NCBI RefSeq assembly: GCF_003815675.1
Contig: NZ_CP033918.1
Location: 868,001-932,000, forward strand
DNA: 64,000 nucleotides
DNA from: Chryseobacterium sp. G0186
GTDB lineage: Bacteria > Bacteroidota > Bacteroidia > Flavobacteriales > Weeksellaceae
Direction of reading: 5' to 3'
Under the pieces are notes generated by a model that did not search any database, was not told where the DNA came from, and saw only the letters and a program-made list of their open reading frames with translations. Within the stretch, counting starts at the first letter, position 1; each line of letters opens with the position of its first letter. The translations under genes and the position numbers were made by a program. Positions 1 to 8,039 of this stretch are shown here, in pieces.

Positions 1-255
1 AATAGGTTCTGGCTGAGTCCCATAGGTAGGTTCCCTAACGAGTTTCAGGGAGCTATTTCCATGAGTAGCATTGTCTGTGCAGATAATCTGATGGGTTACA
101 TTTTCAGGAGTTCCTCCTGTTGGAGTACTGATCCACGCCCCTTGTCCGTGGATATTTCCGTCTGTAAATCCCTCGTTATTCTCAAAGGAAGTCATTTGCT
201 GGGCAAAAGAGAATGCCGCAAATAAGGAAAATGCGATTGAGTAGTATTTTTTCAT
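1..255 (-). CDS. Secreted protein, N-terminal part only (window edge)
   Basis: The first 85 codons of a minus-strand gene whose 3' part lies outside the window. The start ATG is at 253-255 and translation opens with MKKYYSIAFSLFAAFSFAQ, a clear Sec signal peptide with a likely cleavage before or near the Q of FAQ. The mature part begins QMTSFENNEGFTDGNI and is rich in Thr, Asn and Gly, as in exported surface proteins of this phylum. The visible part shows no catalytic domain. A C-terminal type IX secretion sorting domain is possible but outside the window. The product is exported; its function is unknown. Confidence 0.7.
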   Translation of the reverse strand, partial: MKKYYSIAFSLFAAFSFAQQMTSFENNEGFTDGNIHGQGAWISTPTGGTPENVTHQIICTDNATHGNSSLKLVREPTYGTQPEPI

Positions 256-464
256 ATGATTACAAGTTTGGAATAAAAATATGAACTTTCCACATAAGGT
301 GAAATATCTATTGATAAATAAATAGTAAATATTTTATTATCAATGAATTTAATTTTAAAATTCACTAAAAACCTTATTTAAATCGCAATATAGCCTTGAA
401 AATAAACAAAAAAATAAGACATCTCTTTGCAGAAATGCCTTATTCTATATTATGTATACTCTAA

Positions 465-1844
465 TTACTTTGAATAATTTTCAAAAAACAATGGAATACT
501 TTCAATTCCTTTATAGAAATTAAATAATCCATAGTGCTCGTTCGGAGAGTGAATCGCATCTGAATCCAACCCAAAGCCCATCAATACTGATTTAGCGCCA
601 AGAACCTTTTCAAACATGGATGTAATTGGAATACTTCCTCCACTTCTGTAAGGTAATACTTCTTTACCAAATGCAGTTTCCATGGCTTTCTTAGCTGCCA
701 AGAATTCCTTGGTATCACTTTGCAATACATAAGGCATACCTCCGTGATGAGGAGTTACTTTAACCTTTACTGTATCTGGTGCAATTTTTTCAAAATACTT
801 CGTGAACTTCTCGGTAATTTCCTCCGGAGTCTGGTAAGGAACCAAACGCATTGAAATTTTAGCAAAGGCCTTTGATGGAATAACTGTTTTAGCTCCTTCT
901 CCGGTATATCCGCCCCAAATACCATTACAGTCTAACGTAGGTCGAATGGAAGCTCTTTCAAGGGTAGTATATCCTTTTTCACCTTCTATATTGCTTAATC
1001 CTATTGATTTTTTATATTCTTCAGGATTGTCTTTCAACTTATTCATTTCTGTTCTGTCTGAATCAGATACCACTTCTACATTGTCATAGAAACCATCAAT
1101 GGTAATATGACCATCTTCATCAATCAGATTGGCAATCATTCTGGAAAGTACATGGATAGGGTTTGGAACTGCACCACCGTAAAGTCCTGAATGCAGGTCT
1201 CTATTAGGTCCTTCTACTTCTACTTCCACATAGCTTAATCCTCTTAATCCCGTTGTCACAGTAGGCTGTTCATTGCTATAAATATGAGTATCTGAAATCA
1301 GGATACAGTCGCAAGATAACTTTTCTTTATTTTCATTCACAAAGTCACCCAGGCTTACAGATCCTACTTCTTCTTCCCCTTCTAAGATAAACTTAACGTT
1401 GCAAGGAAGTGTATTGGTTCTCATCATCGCTTCAAATGCTTTAAGGTGCATAAAGAACTGCCCTTTATCATCTGCTGAACCTCTTGCAAAGATTGCTCCC
1501 TCAGGATGAAGTTCAGTTTTTTCAATATATGGTTCAAAAGGAGGTTTTCTCCATAATTCCAATGGATCTGCCGGCTGCACGTCATAATGTCCGTATACCA
1601 GTACCGTTGGCAGGGTTGAGTCAATAATTTTTTCTCCAAAAACAATAGGATATCCTTTTGTTTCGCATATTTCAACATTATCAGCTCCTGCATTTTTAAG
1701 GAATCCTGCGCATACATCTGCACACTTCAACACGTCATTTTTATAAGCAGGATCTGCAGAAATGGAAGGAATTCTCAATAACTCAAATAATTCATCTACG
1801 AAACGCTGTTTGTTTTCGTTAATATAATTTAATGTCTCTTGCAT
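465..1844 (-). CDS. M20-family metallodipeptidase
   Basis: A dinuclear zinc peptidase of the M20 family (CNDP/DapE-like dipeptidases), 459 residues from the chosen start, the family's usual length. Visible signatures are GHYDVQPAD (metal ligand His about residue 86 and Asp 88), GSADDKGQ (about 122-129) with the bridging Asp, and EGEEEVGS (about 155-161) with the catalytic Glu pair. A dimerisation-domain signature follows (DLHSGLYGGAVPNP), and a late metal His sits in DAIHSPNEHYG. It probably hydrolyses di- or short peptides in the cytoplasm. The reading frame runs 25 codons further upstream, but that stretch is a random-looking hydrophobic segment and homologues begin near MQETLNYINENK, so I chose ATG 1842-1844. 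It stands alone, followed by an unrelated secreted-protein gene. Confidence 0.9.
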   Translation of the reverse strand: MQETLNYINENKQRFVDELFELLRIPSISADPAYKNDVLKCADVCAGFLKNAGADNVEICETKGYPIVFGEKIIDSTLPTVLVYGHYDVQPADPLELWRKPPFEPYIEKTELHPEGAIFARGSADDKGQFFMHLKAFEAMMRTNTLPCNVKFILEGEEEVGSVSLGDFVNENKEKLSCDCILISDTHIYSNEQPTVTTGLRGLSYVEVEVEGPNRDLHSGLYGGAVPNPIHVLSRMIANLIDEDGHITIDGFYDNVEVVSDSDRTEMNKLKDNPEEYKKSIGLSNIEGEKGYTTLERASIRPTLDCNGIWGGYTGEGAKTVIPSKAFAKISMRLVPYQTPEEITEKFTKYFEKIAPDTVKVKVTPHHGGMPYVLQSDTKEFLAAKKAMETAFGKEVLPYRSGGSIPITSMFEKVLGAKSVLMGFGLDSDAIHSPNEHYGLFNFYKGIESIPLFFENYSK

Positions 1845-1969
1845 TGTAAAGATTTGTTTGGTTAAAATTAAAAAAAAAGCACTGTAGAGCCAAGCAAAAA
1901 CAGAGGATTTTATAAACAAGCAGCTTACTTCCCTGTAATTAACCCATTAGCTATTTTTTTAATAAAAAT

Positions 1970-1989
1970 GCCCTGTGTAGAAACAGGGC
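1970..1989 (-). terminator. Intrinsic terminator of the small lipoprotein gene
   Basis: GCCCTG (1970-1975) pairs with CAGGGC (1984-1989) around an 8-base loop. Read on the minus strand the stem is followed by a T-rich tract. It lies 24 bases past the lipoprotein stop codon. Confidence 0.75.
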
Positions 1990-2012
1990 AATTGTATATT
2001 GTATACTTATAA

Positions 2013-2288
2013 TTAGTGCTTAGCTTCCGGAGCTTTTTCTGTAGTTTCAGCAGGCTTTGCAGTAGCAGTACTATCTGTTTTTGGAGCCGCTGCTTCAGGT
2101 TTTGCAGACTCTTCTTTGTGTTCAGCAGTAGCAGCATGCCCGTGAGCTTCTCCTCCTCCCTGTACATCATCAGAATATCTTTCTACTCCTTCTTCCAATT
2201 TCAGAGTATTCTTATTTCCTCCTGCCGCTACTTTTTTACAGCTTACAGCTACCGTTGCAATCGCTAAACATATAATTAATTTTCTCAT
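2013..2288 (-). CDS. Small Ala/Lys/Glu-rich lipoprotein
   Basis: A 91-residue predicted lipoprotein. The signal MRKLIICLAIATVAVSCKK has a lipobox ending at Cys17 followed by Lys-Lys. The mature chain is low-complexity and hydrophilic, rich in Ala, Lys, Glu and Thr with a Gly-Gly-Gly turn and several His, so it is probably disordered. No enzyme motif is visible. A well-formed promoter lies directly upstream and a terminator directly downstream, so it is a monocistronic transcript, which argues that it is a real expressed gene despite its composition. Function unknown; an envelope lipoprotein is the safe reading. Confidence 0.75.
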   Translation of the reverse strand: MRKLIICLAIATVAVSCKKVAAGGNKNTLKLEEGVERYSDDVQGGGEAHGHAATAEHKEESAKPEAAAPKTDSTATAKPAETTEKAPEAKH

Positions 2289-2307
2289 GCTTAAATTTTA
2301 GATTGCC

Positions 2308-2338
2308 CAAAATTAAGAAATCCTGCTTTTTTCGGCAA
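2308..2338 (-). promoter_or_regulatory. Bacteroidota-type promoter for the small lipoprotein
   Basis: Minus strand: TTG at 2336-2338, a 20-base spacer, then TAATTTTG at 2308-2315. This matches the -33/-7 consensus of the phylum. It lies 19 bases before the start ATG. Confidence 0.7.
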
Positions 2339-2343
2339 CATTT

Positions 2344-3507
2344 TCATACTGATTTTAAAATTATTTTCCCTTTTTTGGATTGTGTAAAAATAAGGTAGTC
2401 ATTTCCTCCATCCTTTAAGCTATATTTTTTCTTAATATCTTCCGGCTTCAAAGGATAGTTTTTTGAAATAATATTAAACTGACTTTTCTTTTTAACACTT
2501 TTAGAATCAATCACTTCCATTTCTAAAACACGTCCAGGAAAGTCTTCTTTTTTTTCAGCTGATGTATAAATATGAGTATTGGGGTGAAGTTTTTTTAACC
2601 CAATCTTTTCTGAAATTAAATTAAAGATTCCAGCCTTTAAAATGGAATTGTTGGGGATATAAATGAACTTTTCAGGTTCGGAATACTCAGATTTTGCATT
2701 TTCTTCTTCCCCAAAAGTAAAACTAAAAGCGGGTTCACCACTTTCAAGGTTCACGCAATGGCAAATAATTTCGGCTTTATTTTCTTTGGATAAAAAGAGA
2801 ATGATTTCCTTTACATCATTTTTCAGGGCAATAATATCCATCCTAAAAATCTGGGGTAACACTGAAACAAGATACTTCAGATCAATTAATGGAGAGAGTT
2901 TAACAACAACCTGACCTGAAACAGAAAGTAATTTTTCCTTAATTTCAAGAATATTTGGCGAAAGGTCCTCCAAAAGGAAGACTTTATTTTTATTTTGATC
3001 TCTTCGGGCCGGATCCAGGTAAACCGTATCAAAATTCTCCTGATTTTCATTCAAAAAATCCTCCAGCTTTTGGTTGACAAATCTTGCTTTTCTTCCTAAA
3101 ATATTCCAATTATGCCCTACAATCTTTAAAAGCTCTGTATTTTGCTCTATCAAGGTTATATCATCGAAATTTTGAGACAGGTAATAGGCATCAATCCCAA
3201 AACCACTTGTGAGATCAATAAACTTTTTACCTTTTAAAATTTCAGATTTATAAAGGGCGGTGTTCTCTGAGGACGACTGCTCAAGATTAAGCTGTGGCGG
3301 AAAAACAATACCCTCTTTCAGCAAGAAGGGAAATTTTCTCTCGGCAACCTGCTTTCCCTTGATCTGTTGTACAATTTCCTGCATAGAGAGCTCCGGAAAC
3401 GGGGATTTTTTTAATAGCAACGAGTGCAAGTCTGTAGTCAGATTTGCATTGATATAGTCTTGAACTTCTTTATTTAGTAATTTATTTCCCACAACTTCTG
3501 TCAACAT
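2344..3507 (-). CDS. Class I SAM-dependent methyltransferase with THUMP-like domain
   Basis: A 387-residue protein with a Rossmann methyltransferase core in the middle. Motif I, DLTSGFGIDAYYLS (about 98-111), binds SAM, an acidic residue follows in TLIEQN, and the DPARRD motif (about 167-172) is in the post-motif-IV position. The N-terminal 90 residues are helical and the C-terminal third resembles the THUMP-like/PG_1098 ferredoxin-like arrangement known from Bacteroidota. The substrate is not established for this family; an RNA substrate is an inference from the THUMP-like fold. It is the last gene of a minus-strand run that includes udk, divIC and mutA, but an imperfect palindrome separates it from mutA. 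Confidence 0.8.
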   Translation of the reverse strand: MLTEVVGNKLLNKEVQDYINANLTTDLHSLLLKKSPFPELSMQEIVQQIKGKQVAERKFPFLLKEGIVFPPQLNLEQSSSENTALYKSEILKGKKFIDLTSGFGIDAYYLSQNFDDITLIEQNTELLKIVGHNWNILGRKARFVNQKLEDFLNENQENFDTVYLDPARRDQNKNKVFLLEDLSPNILEIKEKLLSVSGQVVVKLSPLIDLKYLVSVLPQIFRMDIIALKNDVKEIILFLSKENKAEIICHCVNLESGEPAFSFTFGEEENAKSEYSEPEKFIYIPNNSILKAGIFNLISEKIGLKKLHPNTHIYTSAEKKEDFPGRVLEMEVIDSKSVKKKSQFNIISKNYPLKPEDIKKKYSLKDGGNDYLIFTQSKKGKIILKSV

Positions 3508-3529
3508 TTACATTCATTTGATTAAAATG

Positions 3530-3598
3530 CTTCGACTCCGCTCCGTATGACAGCGCTAATATTATATCTTAACAGTATCATACGGAGCGGAGCCGAAG
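3530..3598. repeat. 21-bp inverted repeat (REP-like palindrome)
   Basis: Left arm 3530-3550 begins CTTCGACTCCGCTCC. The right arm 3578-3598 is its reverse complement with one mismatch. The arms flank a 27-base AT-rich loop in the mutA-methyltransferase gap. GC-rich arms in an AT-rich genome and the CTTCGACTCCGCTC core suggest a dispersed extragenic palindrome. Confidence 0.8.
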
Positions 3599-3621
3599 TA
3601 TTTCAGTAATTTTAAAGTGTT

Positions 3622-4785
3622 CTATTCAAACATTTCTGCCCAACGAACGGCTTTTATTTCTTTGGCATTGTAAAGGTCTTCAATAGACTTTTTAACGTCT
3701 AGTTTTGGATATAAGTTCACTCCGATCAGCTTAATTTTACCCTCTTCTATCCATTGTTGTTCCTGAACGGCATGTTCATAGATTTTTTTCTGAATAATCC
3801 CTTGCTTTAAAAGTTCAAGATATCCTCCTGCATCTTCAATTTCAACGAATAAAGCCCAAGATTTTTCTGCAATCTGCCGGGTAATATCTTCAACATAATA
3901 GCTTCCATTGGATGCATCCTCAAATACATTGATAATACTTTCGTAAGCCAGAACAATTTGTTGTTTGAAAGAAATTTCTTCGGAATTGTCTGTACTTTTT
4001 TCTACAAGATAATTATTTGTAAAAACGGCATCTGCCCCTGCAATCATAGCTGAAGCAAGCTCCAATGTAGAACGGATTAAGTTATTTTCATTATCGGAAA
4101 CAGCCTTGTTTCTAAGGGAAGTTTCTGCAAATATGTATGGAACCTCATTCAATCCATATTCTTTGGATAATTGATTGAAAACGACCTTAAAGGCTCTCAA
4201 TTTTGCCATTTCGAAGAAGTAATTACCTCCGACTGCTATTTTAAAAATAAGCTTATTTAAAATATCTGCTCCATAGGCTTCAACCAATTCCTTGGTTTTT
4301 GCCAAAGCAATACCTAATTGCTGATAGATCGCTGCTCCTGCATTCTGATGCAGTGAAATATCAACACAAATACTTCTTTTAAATTCTTTTGCCAATAATT
4401 CTTTTGCCAGCTGATCGTCTATTGTCCCATTCTTTTCATCAAAAATGTCAATAAGGGAGAAATATTGATCTTCTTCTTTAGGGCTGATATGTCCGGCAAG
4501 TTCTTTATTATTAACAAAGATTGTTTTTTCCTCCAGATTTTCTACGTTCTGATCCAGGATGAATGCAAATACTTCTTCTTCTAAACTTTCGTGGTATCTG
4601 GCTACCAAATGAGTGCTTTCTTCCACTCTTGGCAGGTTTACCAAAGGTTTCTGAACTTCTGTGTAAAAAGGCCTTACAACTATTCCCTCAAGGTTTTCCT
4701 TTTCCAGGATAGGATAAATATCCTCTGTTTTAAGTTGCTTTTTTACTAATTTTTCCCAGTTTGGAAGAATATCTGTATTTGACAT
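3622..4785 (-). CDS. mutA: Methylmalonyl-CoA mutase small-subunit-like protein
   Basis: A 387-residue protein resembling the small (beta) subunit of methylmalonyl-CoA mutase as found in Flavobacteriia. It has the TIM-barrel portion (for example PFYTEV about residues 39-44 and the IAVGGNYFFEMAKLRA segment near 190-205) but ends in the barrel and has no cobalamin-binding DxHxxG motif, as expected for the non-catalytic partner of MutB. In the heterodimer it supports the large subunit that interconverts methylmalonyl-CoA and succinyl-CoA. The length is somewhat short for the family. The large-subunit gene is not next to it or anywhere in the window; a methyltransferase occupies the downstream place. 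Upstream are divIC and udk. Confidence 0.8.
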   Translation of the reverse strand: MSNTDILPNWEKLVKKQLKTEDIYPILEKENLEGIVVRPFYTEVQKPLVNLPRVEESTHLVARYHESLEEEVFAFILDQNVENLEEKTIFVNNKELAGHISPKEEDQYFSLIDIFDEKNGTIDDQLAKELLAKEFKRSICVDISLHQNAGAAIYQQLGIALAKTKELVEAYGADILNKLIFKIAVGGNYFFEMAKLRAFKVVFNQLSKEYGLNEVPYIFAETSLRNKAVSDNENNLIRSTLELASAMIAGADAVFTNNYLVEKSTDNSEEISFKQQIVLAYESIINVFEDASNGSYYVEDITRQIAEKSWALFVEIEDAGGYLELLKQGIIQKKIYEHAVQEQQWIEEGKIKLIGVNLYPKLDVKKSIEDLYNAKEIKAVRWAEMFE

Positions 4786-4809
4786 TAGTTTTATTTAGTT
4801 GGGTGAATT

Positions 4810-4891
4810 GTCAATAGTCAATTTTGCTTTACAAGTACATTTCAGATTAAAAATCTGACGAGCATTATAAAATTAACTATTTACTATTGAC
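4810..4891. repeat. Imperfect inverted repeat in the divIC-mutA gap
   Basis: GTCAATAGTCAATTTT (4810-4825) faces AAAATTAACTATTTACTATTGAC (4869-4891), whose reverse complement begins GTCAATAGT. A smaller hairpin (CAGATT..AATCTG) lies inside. On the minus strand this forms the untranslated region before mutA. Confidence 0.6.
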
Positions 4892-4909
4892 GTTTTTGGA
4901 TTACACTCT

Positions 4910-5266
4910 TTATTTTTTAGCGACTTTTGTACTGTCTACCACCAAAATGAAGATTTCTTCATTCGGCTTTTTCATAAAATAGTTTTCTCTTGCGTATTTT
5001 TCTTTTTCTGACTTGTTGTTCATCAGTTTTTTATAAAAAGCATCATTCTTTTCGTATTCTTTTTTGTAATACTCCAGTTGCTCTTCGTTCTTATGAATCT
5101 CACCATTCAGTTCGTTAATTACAAGAAATGAGGTTTTGTCAAAGAAAATCATCCATACCAAAAACAGACAGATCGTAATGGTATACTTATTCAGAATATA
5201 GGTCTGGATAAGTTTGAACGTTTCAGATTTCGGCTGAATGTCTTTGATAAGGTTATTTTCTTCCAT
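4910..5266 (-). CDS. Septum formation initiator (FtsB/DivIC-like)
   Basis: A 118-residue bitopic membrane protein: a short polar N-terminus, one transmembrane helix (about residues 29-50, around TICLFLVWMIFFDKTSFLVI), then a Glu/Lys-rich coiled coil (about 55-90) and the ENYFMKKPNEEIFILV tail typical of FtsB/DivIC proteins in this group. In the divisome FtsB/DivIC pairs with FtsL and FtsQ/DivIB to activate septal peptidoglycan synthesis. It starts 4 bases after the udk stop codon, so the two are almost certainly co-transcribed. Assignment rests on size, topology and the C-terminal motif. Confidence 0.8.
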   Translation of the reverse strand: MEENNLIKDIQPKSETFKLIQTYILNKYTITICLFLVWMIFFDKTSFLVINELNGEIHKNEEQLEYYKKEYEKNDAFYKKLMNNKSEKEKYARENYFMKKPNEEIFILVVDSTKVAKK

Positions 5267-5270
5267 TTTT

Positions 5271-5885
5271 TTAATGTTTTTTCAACGAGTTTTTAATAAC
5301 AGTAGTTAAAAAGTCAATCGCTACGGAATTCTGCTTCATATTAGGGATAATAAGATCGGCATCATTTTTAGATGGCTCAATAAATTCCTGGTGCATTGGT
5401 TTTAAAGTAGTCTGATAACGGTGTAATACCTCGCTCAGATCTCTTCCTCTTTCCTGAGTATCTCTTCTGATCCTCCTGATTAGTCTTTCATCAGAATCTG
5501 CATGAACAAATACCTTCAAATCAAATTCTTTCAGTAATTCTTTGTTGGTCAAAACTAAAATTCCCTCTACCACCAATACATTCTTAGGTTCTACAGTGAC
5601 ATGATCTCCTGTTCTGGAATGCGTTACAAAGCTGTAAATGGGCTGTTCAATAGGCTCATTGTTCTTTAAAGCTTTAACGTGTTTTATTAATAATTCAAAA
5701 TCTATCGATTTCGGATGGTCATAATTTAAAGCCTCTCTTTCTGTAAGGGTAAGACCTTGGTTATCATGATAATAATTATCCTGGGAAAGGATATTCATTC
5801 CTTCAATATCAAGCTGCTGAAGTATCTTGTCAACAACTGTAGTTTTGCCGGATCCTGTTCCACCAGCAATTCCTATTACAAGCAT
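5271..5885 (-). CDS. udk: Uridine kinase
   Basis: A 204-residue P-loop kinase with GIAGGTGSGKTTV at residues 5-17 (Walker A), the SQDNYYHD substrate-loop segment (about 35-42), NYDHPKSIDFELL, and the RRIRRDTQERGRD lid (about 136-148). It phosphorylates uridine and cytidine in pyrimidine salvage. Full length for the family. It is the promoter-proximal gene of the udk-divIC-mutA run, with a good promoter 28 bases upstream. Confidence 0.93.
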   Translation of the reverse strand: MLVIGIAGGTGSGKTTVVDKILQQLDIEGMNILSQDNYYHDNQGLTLTEREALNYDHPKSIDFELLIKHVKALKNNEPIEQPIYSFVTHSRTGDHVTVEPKNVLVVEGILVLTNKELLKEFDLKVFVHADSDERLIRRIRRDTQERGRDLSEVLHRYQTTLKPMHQEFIEPSKNDADLIIPNMKQNSVAIDFLTTVIKNSLKKH

Positions 5886-5912
5886 TATTTTTTTGTTTCT
5901 TTATAGTTGGTA

Positions 5913-5943
5913 CAAATATACTATTTTAGATAAAATATGGCAA
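5913..5943 (-). promoter_or_regulatory. Bacteroidota-type promoter for udk operon
   Basis: Minus strand: TTG at 5941-5943, a 20-base spacer, TATATTTG at 5913-5920. Leader of about 27 bases before the udk ATG. Confidence 0.75.
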
Positions 5944-6060
5944 TGTAAGAGTATTGAGAAATTGAAAGATTAAACAATTTAAGTAGTAAAAGATTTTCAG
6001 ATGATCTCCTATTGTTTGTCATTTATGGTCATTACTGATCTTTCCTCTCCTGATTCAATA

Positions 6061-6091
6061 AAAAATCCGACCAATATATTGTCGGATTTTT
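6061..6091 (-). terminator. Intrinsic terminator after clpS
   Basis: AAAAATCCGAC (6061-6071) pairs perfectly with GTCGGATTTTT (6081-6091) around a 9-base loop. The A and T tracts make it potentially bidirectional. It begins 3 bases beyond the clpS stop codon. Confidence 0.85.
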
Positions 6092-6094
6092 ATT

Positions 6095-6400
6095 TTATAC
6101 GATTTCGCTTGTTAATTCGCGCGAAATTAATTTTTCATGCATAGGCTTTAAAATATCAATTGAGCCTGTTTTTACAGTGCATTTACCTTTATAGTGGACA
6201 AGCATCGTGCATTGTTCTGCTTGTTCCAATGTATGTTTGCATATTTCTATCAAACTGTCAATCACATAATCGAATGTATGAATATCATCGTTATGCAGTA
6301 CAAGTTTGTAGACATCATCCGTATCATCCAGCACAAGGACTTCCTCCTCATATTGGCGTTTTGGATTTTCGTAATCTTTTATGGTATTATAAAAATTCAT
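6095..6400 (-). CDS. clpS: ATP-dependent Clp protease adaptor ClpS
   Basis: The N-end-rule adaptor that delivers substrates to ClpAP/ClpC. Visible are the VLHNDDIHTFDYVID segment, carrying the Asn-Asp motif that binds the N-degron amino group, and the following helix with conserved His residues (EICKHTLEQAEQ). From the chosen start MNFYNTIKDYENPKRQ it has 101 residues, normal for the family. The frame is open for 8 more codons upstream, but that would overlap the preceding gene; starting at 6400 leaves a 10-base gap after the CBS-domain protein and fits homologues. Likely co-transcribed with that gene. Confidence 0.85.
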   Translation of the reverse strand: MNFYNTIKDYENPKRQYEEEVLVLDDTDDVYKLVLHNDDIHTFDYVIDSLIEICKHTLEQAEQCTMLVHYKGKCTVKTGSIDILKPMHEKLISRELTSEIV

Positions 6401-6410
6401 TCTAAGCTTT

Positions 6411-7769
6411 TTAAACTTCTCCAATTTTATCTGCTAAACTGTCAATAGAATTGGGTTCCTGATAGATCAATTCAACAAGCTCAACACTCTTATTGTTCAT
6501 TTTCAATATTTTGAAATGATAATTATTAAGATCAAATTCCTGATTTTCCTCCGGAATTTCCTCTAACTCATAAAGAATAAAACCTGCTAATGAGTTGTAT
6601 TCACTTTCTTCGGAAAGGGGTAATTTTTTAGGTAAAAATTCATTGATTTCATCCAAAGGCTGCGTCGCCTGTACCCAATAGGTATCTTCAGCTATTTTAT
6701 CTACAATCTTTTCTTCGTCATCCTCTTCATCCTGAATTTCACCTACAAGCTCTTCAAGGATATCTTCCAGGGTGATAATTCCCTCTGTACCACCAAATTC
6801 ATCAATAACAATGGCAAGGTGCTGTTTTTTCTGCTGGAAAGTTTTTAATAAGTCGGAAACTTTTTTGCTTTCAACCACGAAAAATGCATCACGCATAAGA
6901 TCTTTAAGGTCTTGATGATCCAGGTTACCTTTTCTTTTCACGAATTCCCTGATAATTTCCTTGGTATAGAAAATTCCTATCACATTATCAATAGAGTCAA
7001 GATATACGGGAATACGTGAATATCCACTATCCATAATCTTATTGATAATATCGTTCACGTCCTCTTCAAAATCAATTGACGTAATATTCTGTCTCGGAAC
7101 CATGATCTGTTTGGCAGAGTGATCTGTAAAATCAAATGCATTTTTAATGATCTCATAGTTCTCTTCTTCAATCTCTCCACTATCCGCACTTTGCTTTACC
7201 AAAAGCTGAAGCTCTTCTGTAGAGTGAATCTCCTGTTCTGAAGCAGGGTGAATTTTAATTAATCTTAAAAAGCCATTTGACATTAGATTCATCAACCAGA
7301 TAAATGGCTTGAAAACCGTATAGAAAACCCTCAGGGGAACCGCAGTTGCCATGGTGGTTGCTTCTGATTTTCTGATGGCTATGGATTTGGGGATAAGTTC
7401 ACCAAATACAATATGCATAACGGTAATCAGTACAAAGCTGGTGGCTACCGAAATGGTGGTAATCGTTGTCTGAGTTAAATCAACACTCAAAGACGTAAAA
7501 ATATTTTCAAAAATATGATGCAGAGCGCTCTCTCCTACCCATCCAAGGGCAAGTGATGCCAATGTAATACCTAATTGTGTAGCGGAAAGATATTCATCAA
7601 GATGCTTGATGATATGTTCTGCCTGCTTAGCCATAGAATCACCCTCTGCGGCTTTTATTTGGATTTGTGAGTAACGAACTTTAACAATTGAAAATTCTGC
7701 GGCTACGAAGAAGCCATTTAGTAAAACAAGAAATAAGGCCAGCAAAAGCCTGACTATGTCCGAGTCCAT
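6411..7769 (-). CDS. Hemolysin-family membrane protein (DUF21-CBS-CorC/HlyC)
   Basis: A 452-residue protein with the CNNM/hemolysin-C layout: a DUF21 membrane domain (helices about 5-27, 65-85, 100-125 and 140-160), a CBS pair starting near IMVPRQNITSIDF (about 220) and including DEFGGTEGIITLEDILEELVGEI (about 323-345), then a C-terminal CorC_HlyC domain. Family members are implicated in Mg/Co transport or its regulation; the hemolysin name is historical. The gliding protein GldE has the same architecture and cannot be excluded from layout alone, but nothing nearby is gliding-related. It precedes clpS with a 10-base gap. Confidence 0.85.
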   Translation of the reverse strand: MDSDIVRLLLALFLVLLNGFFVAAEFSIVKVRYSQIQIKAAEGDSMAKQAEHIIKHLDEYLSATQLGITLASLALGWVGESALHHIFENIFTSLSVDLTQTTITTISVATSFVLITVMHIVFGELIPKSIAIRKSEATTMATAVPLRVFYTVFKPFIWLMNLMSNGFLRLIKIHPASEQEIHSTEELQLLVKQSADSGEIEEENYEIIKNAFDFTDHSAKQIMVPRQNITSIDFEEDVNDIINKIMDSGYSRIPVYLDSIDNVIGIFYTKEIIREFVKRKGNLDHQDLKDLMRDAFFVVESKKVSDLLKTFQQKKQHLAIVIDEFGGTEGIITLEDILEELVGEIQDEEDDEEKIVDKIAEDTYWVQATQPLDEINEFLPKKLPLSEESEYNSLAGFILYELEEIPEENQEFDLNNYHFKILKMNNKSVELVELIYQEPNSIDSLADKIGEV

Positions 7770-7797
7770 TTAGAAGTTGTATAAATTTTATTAGCTA

Positions 7798-7805
7798 CAA
7801 AGATA
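7798..7805 (-). promoter_or_regulatory. Candidate -7 box before the CBS-domain protein
   Basis: TATCTTTG on the minus strand, 28 bases before the ATG at 7769. I see no clear upstream TTG, so the call is tentative. Confidence 0.4.
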
Positions 7806-7991
7806 TGCAAAATATAAATAACCTGAATCTGTATAAGTTATTTCAATGGAGGATTTTTTGAAGAAGAAAAACAGGGTCATATAAGGTAGCTATTTTAGAA
7901 TAAAAAAAATAATTGGACCCTGTCTTCAATTTGATCCTAAAAAGAAGATTTTTGTATACCCAATAGCCTTTTTAAACTTTTAAGCACCAAA

Positions 7992-8018
7992 AAAAGCACC
8001 GATAGAATCGATGCTTTT
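7992..8018 (-). terminator. Terminator of the ATP synthase operon
   Basis: On the minus strand AAAAGCATCGAT pairs with ATCGGTGCTTTT (one G-T wobble) around a 3-base loop and is followed by more T. It lies 21 bases past the atpG stop. Confidence 0.85.
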
Positions 8019-8039
8019 GATAGTATATTAAAATAATTC

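Noticed and set aside
1845..1919. Longer N-terminus of the M20 peptidase as a signal or membrane segment
   Set aside because: The extension is not family-like, homologues start at MQETL, and M20 dipeptidases of this type are cytoplasmic.
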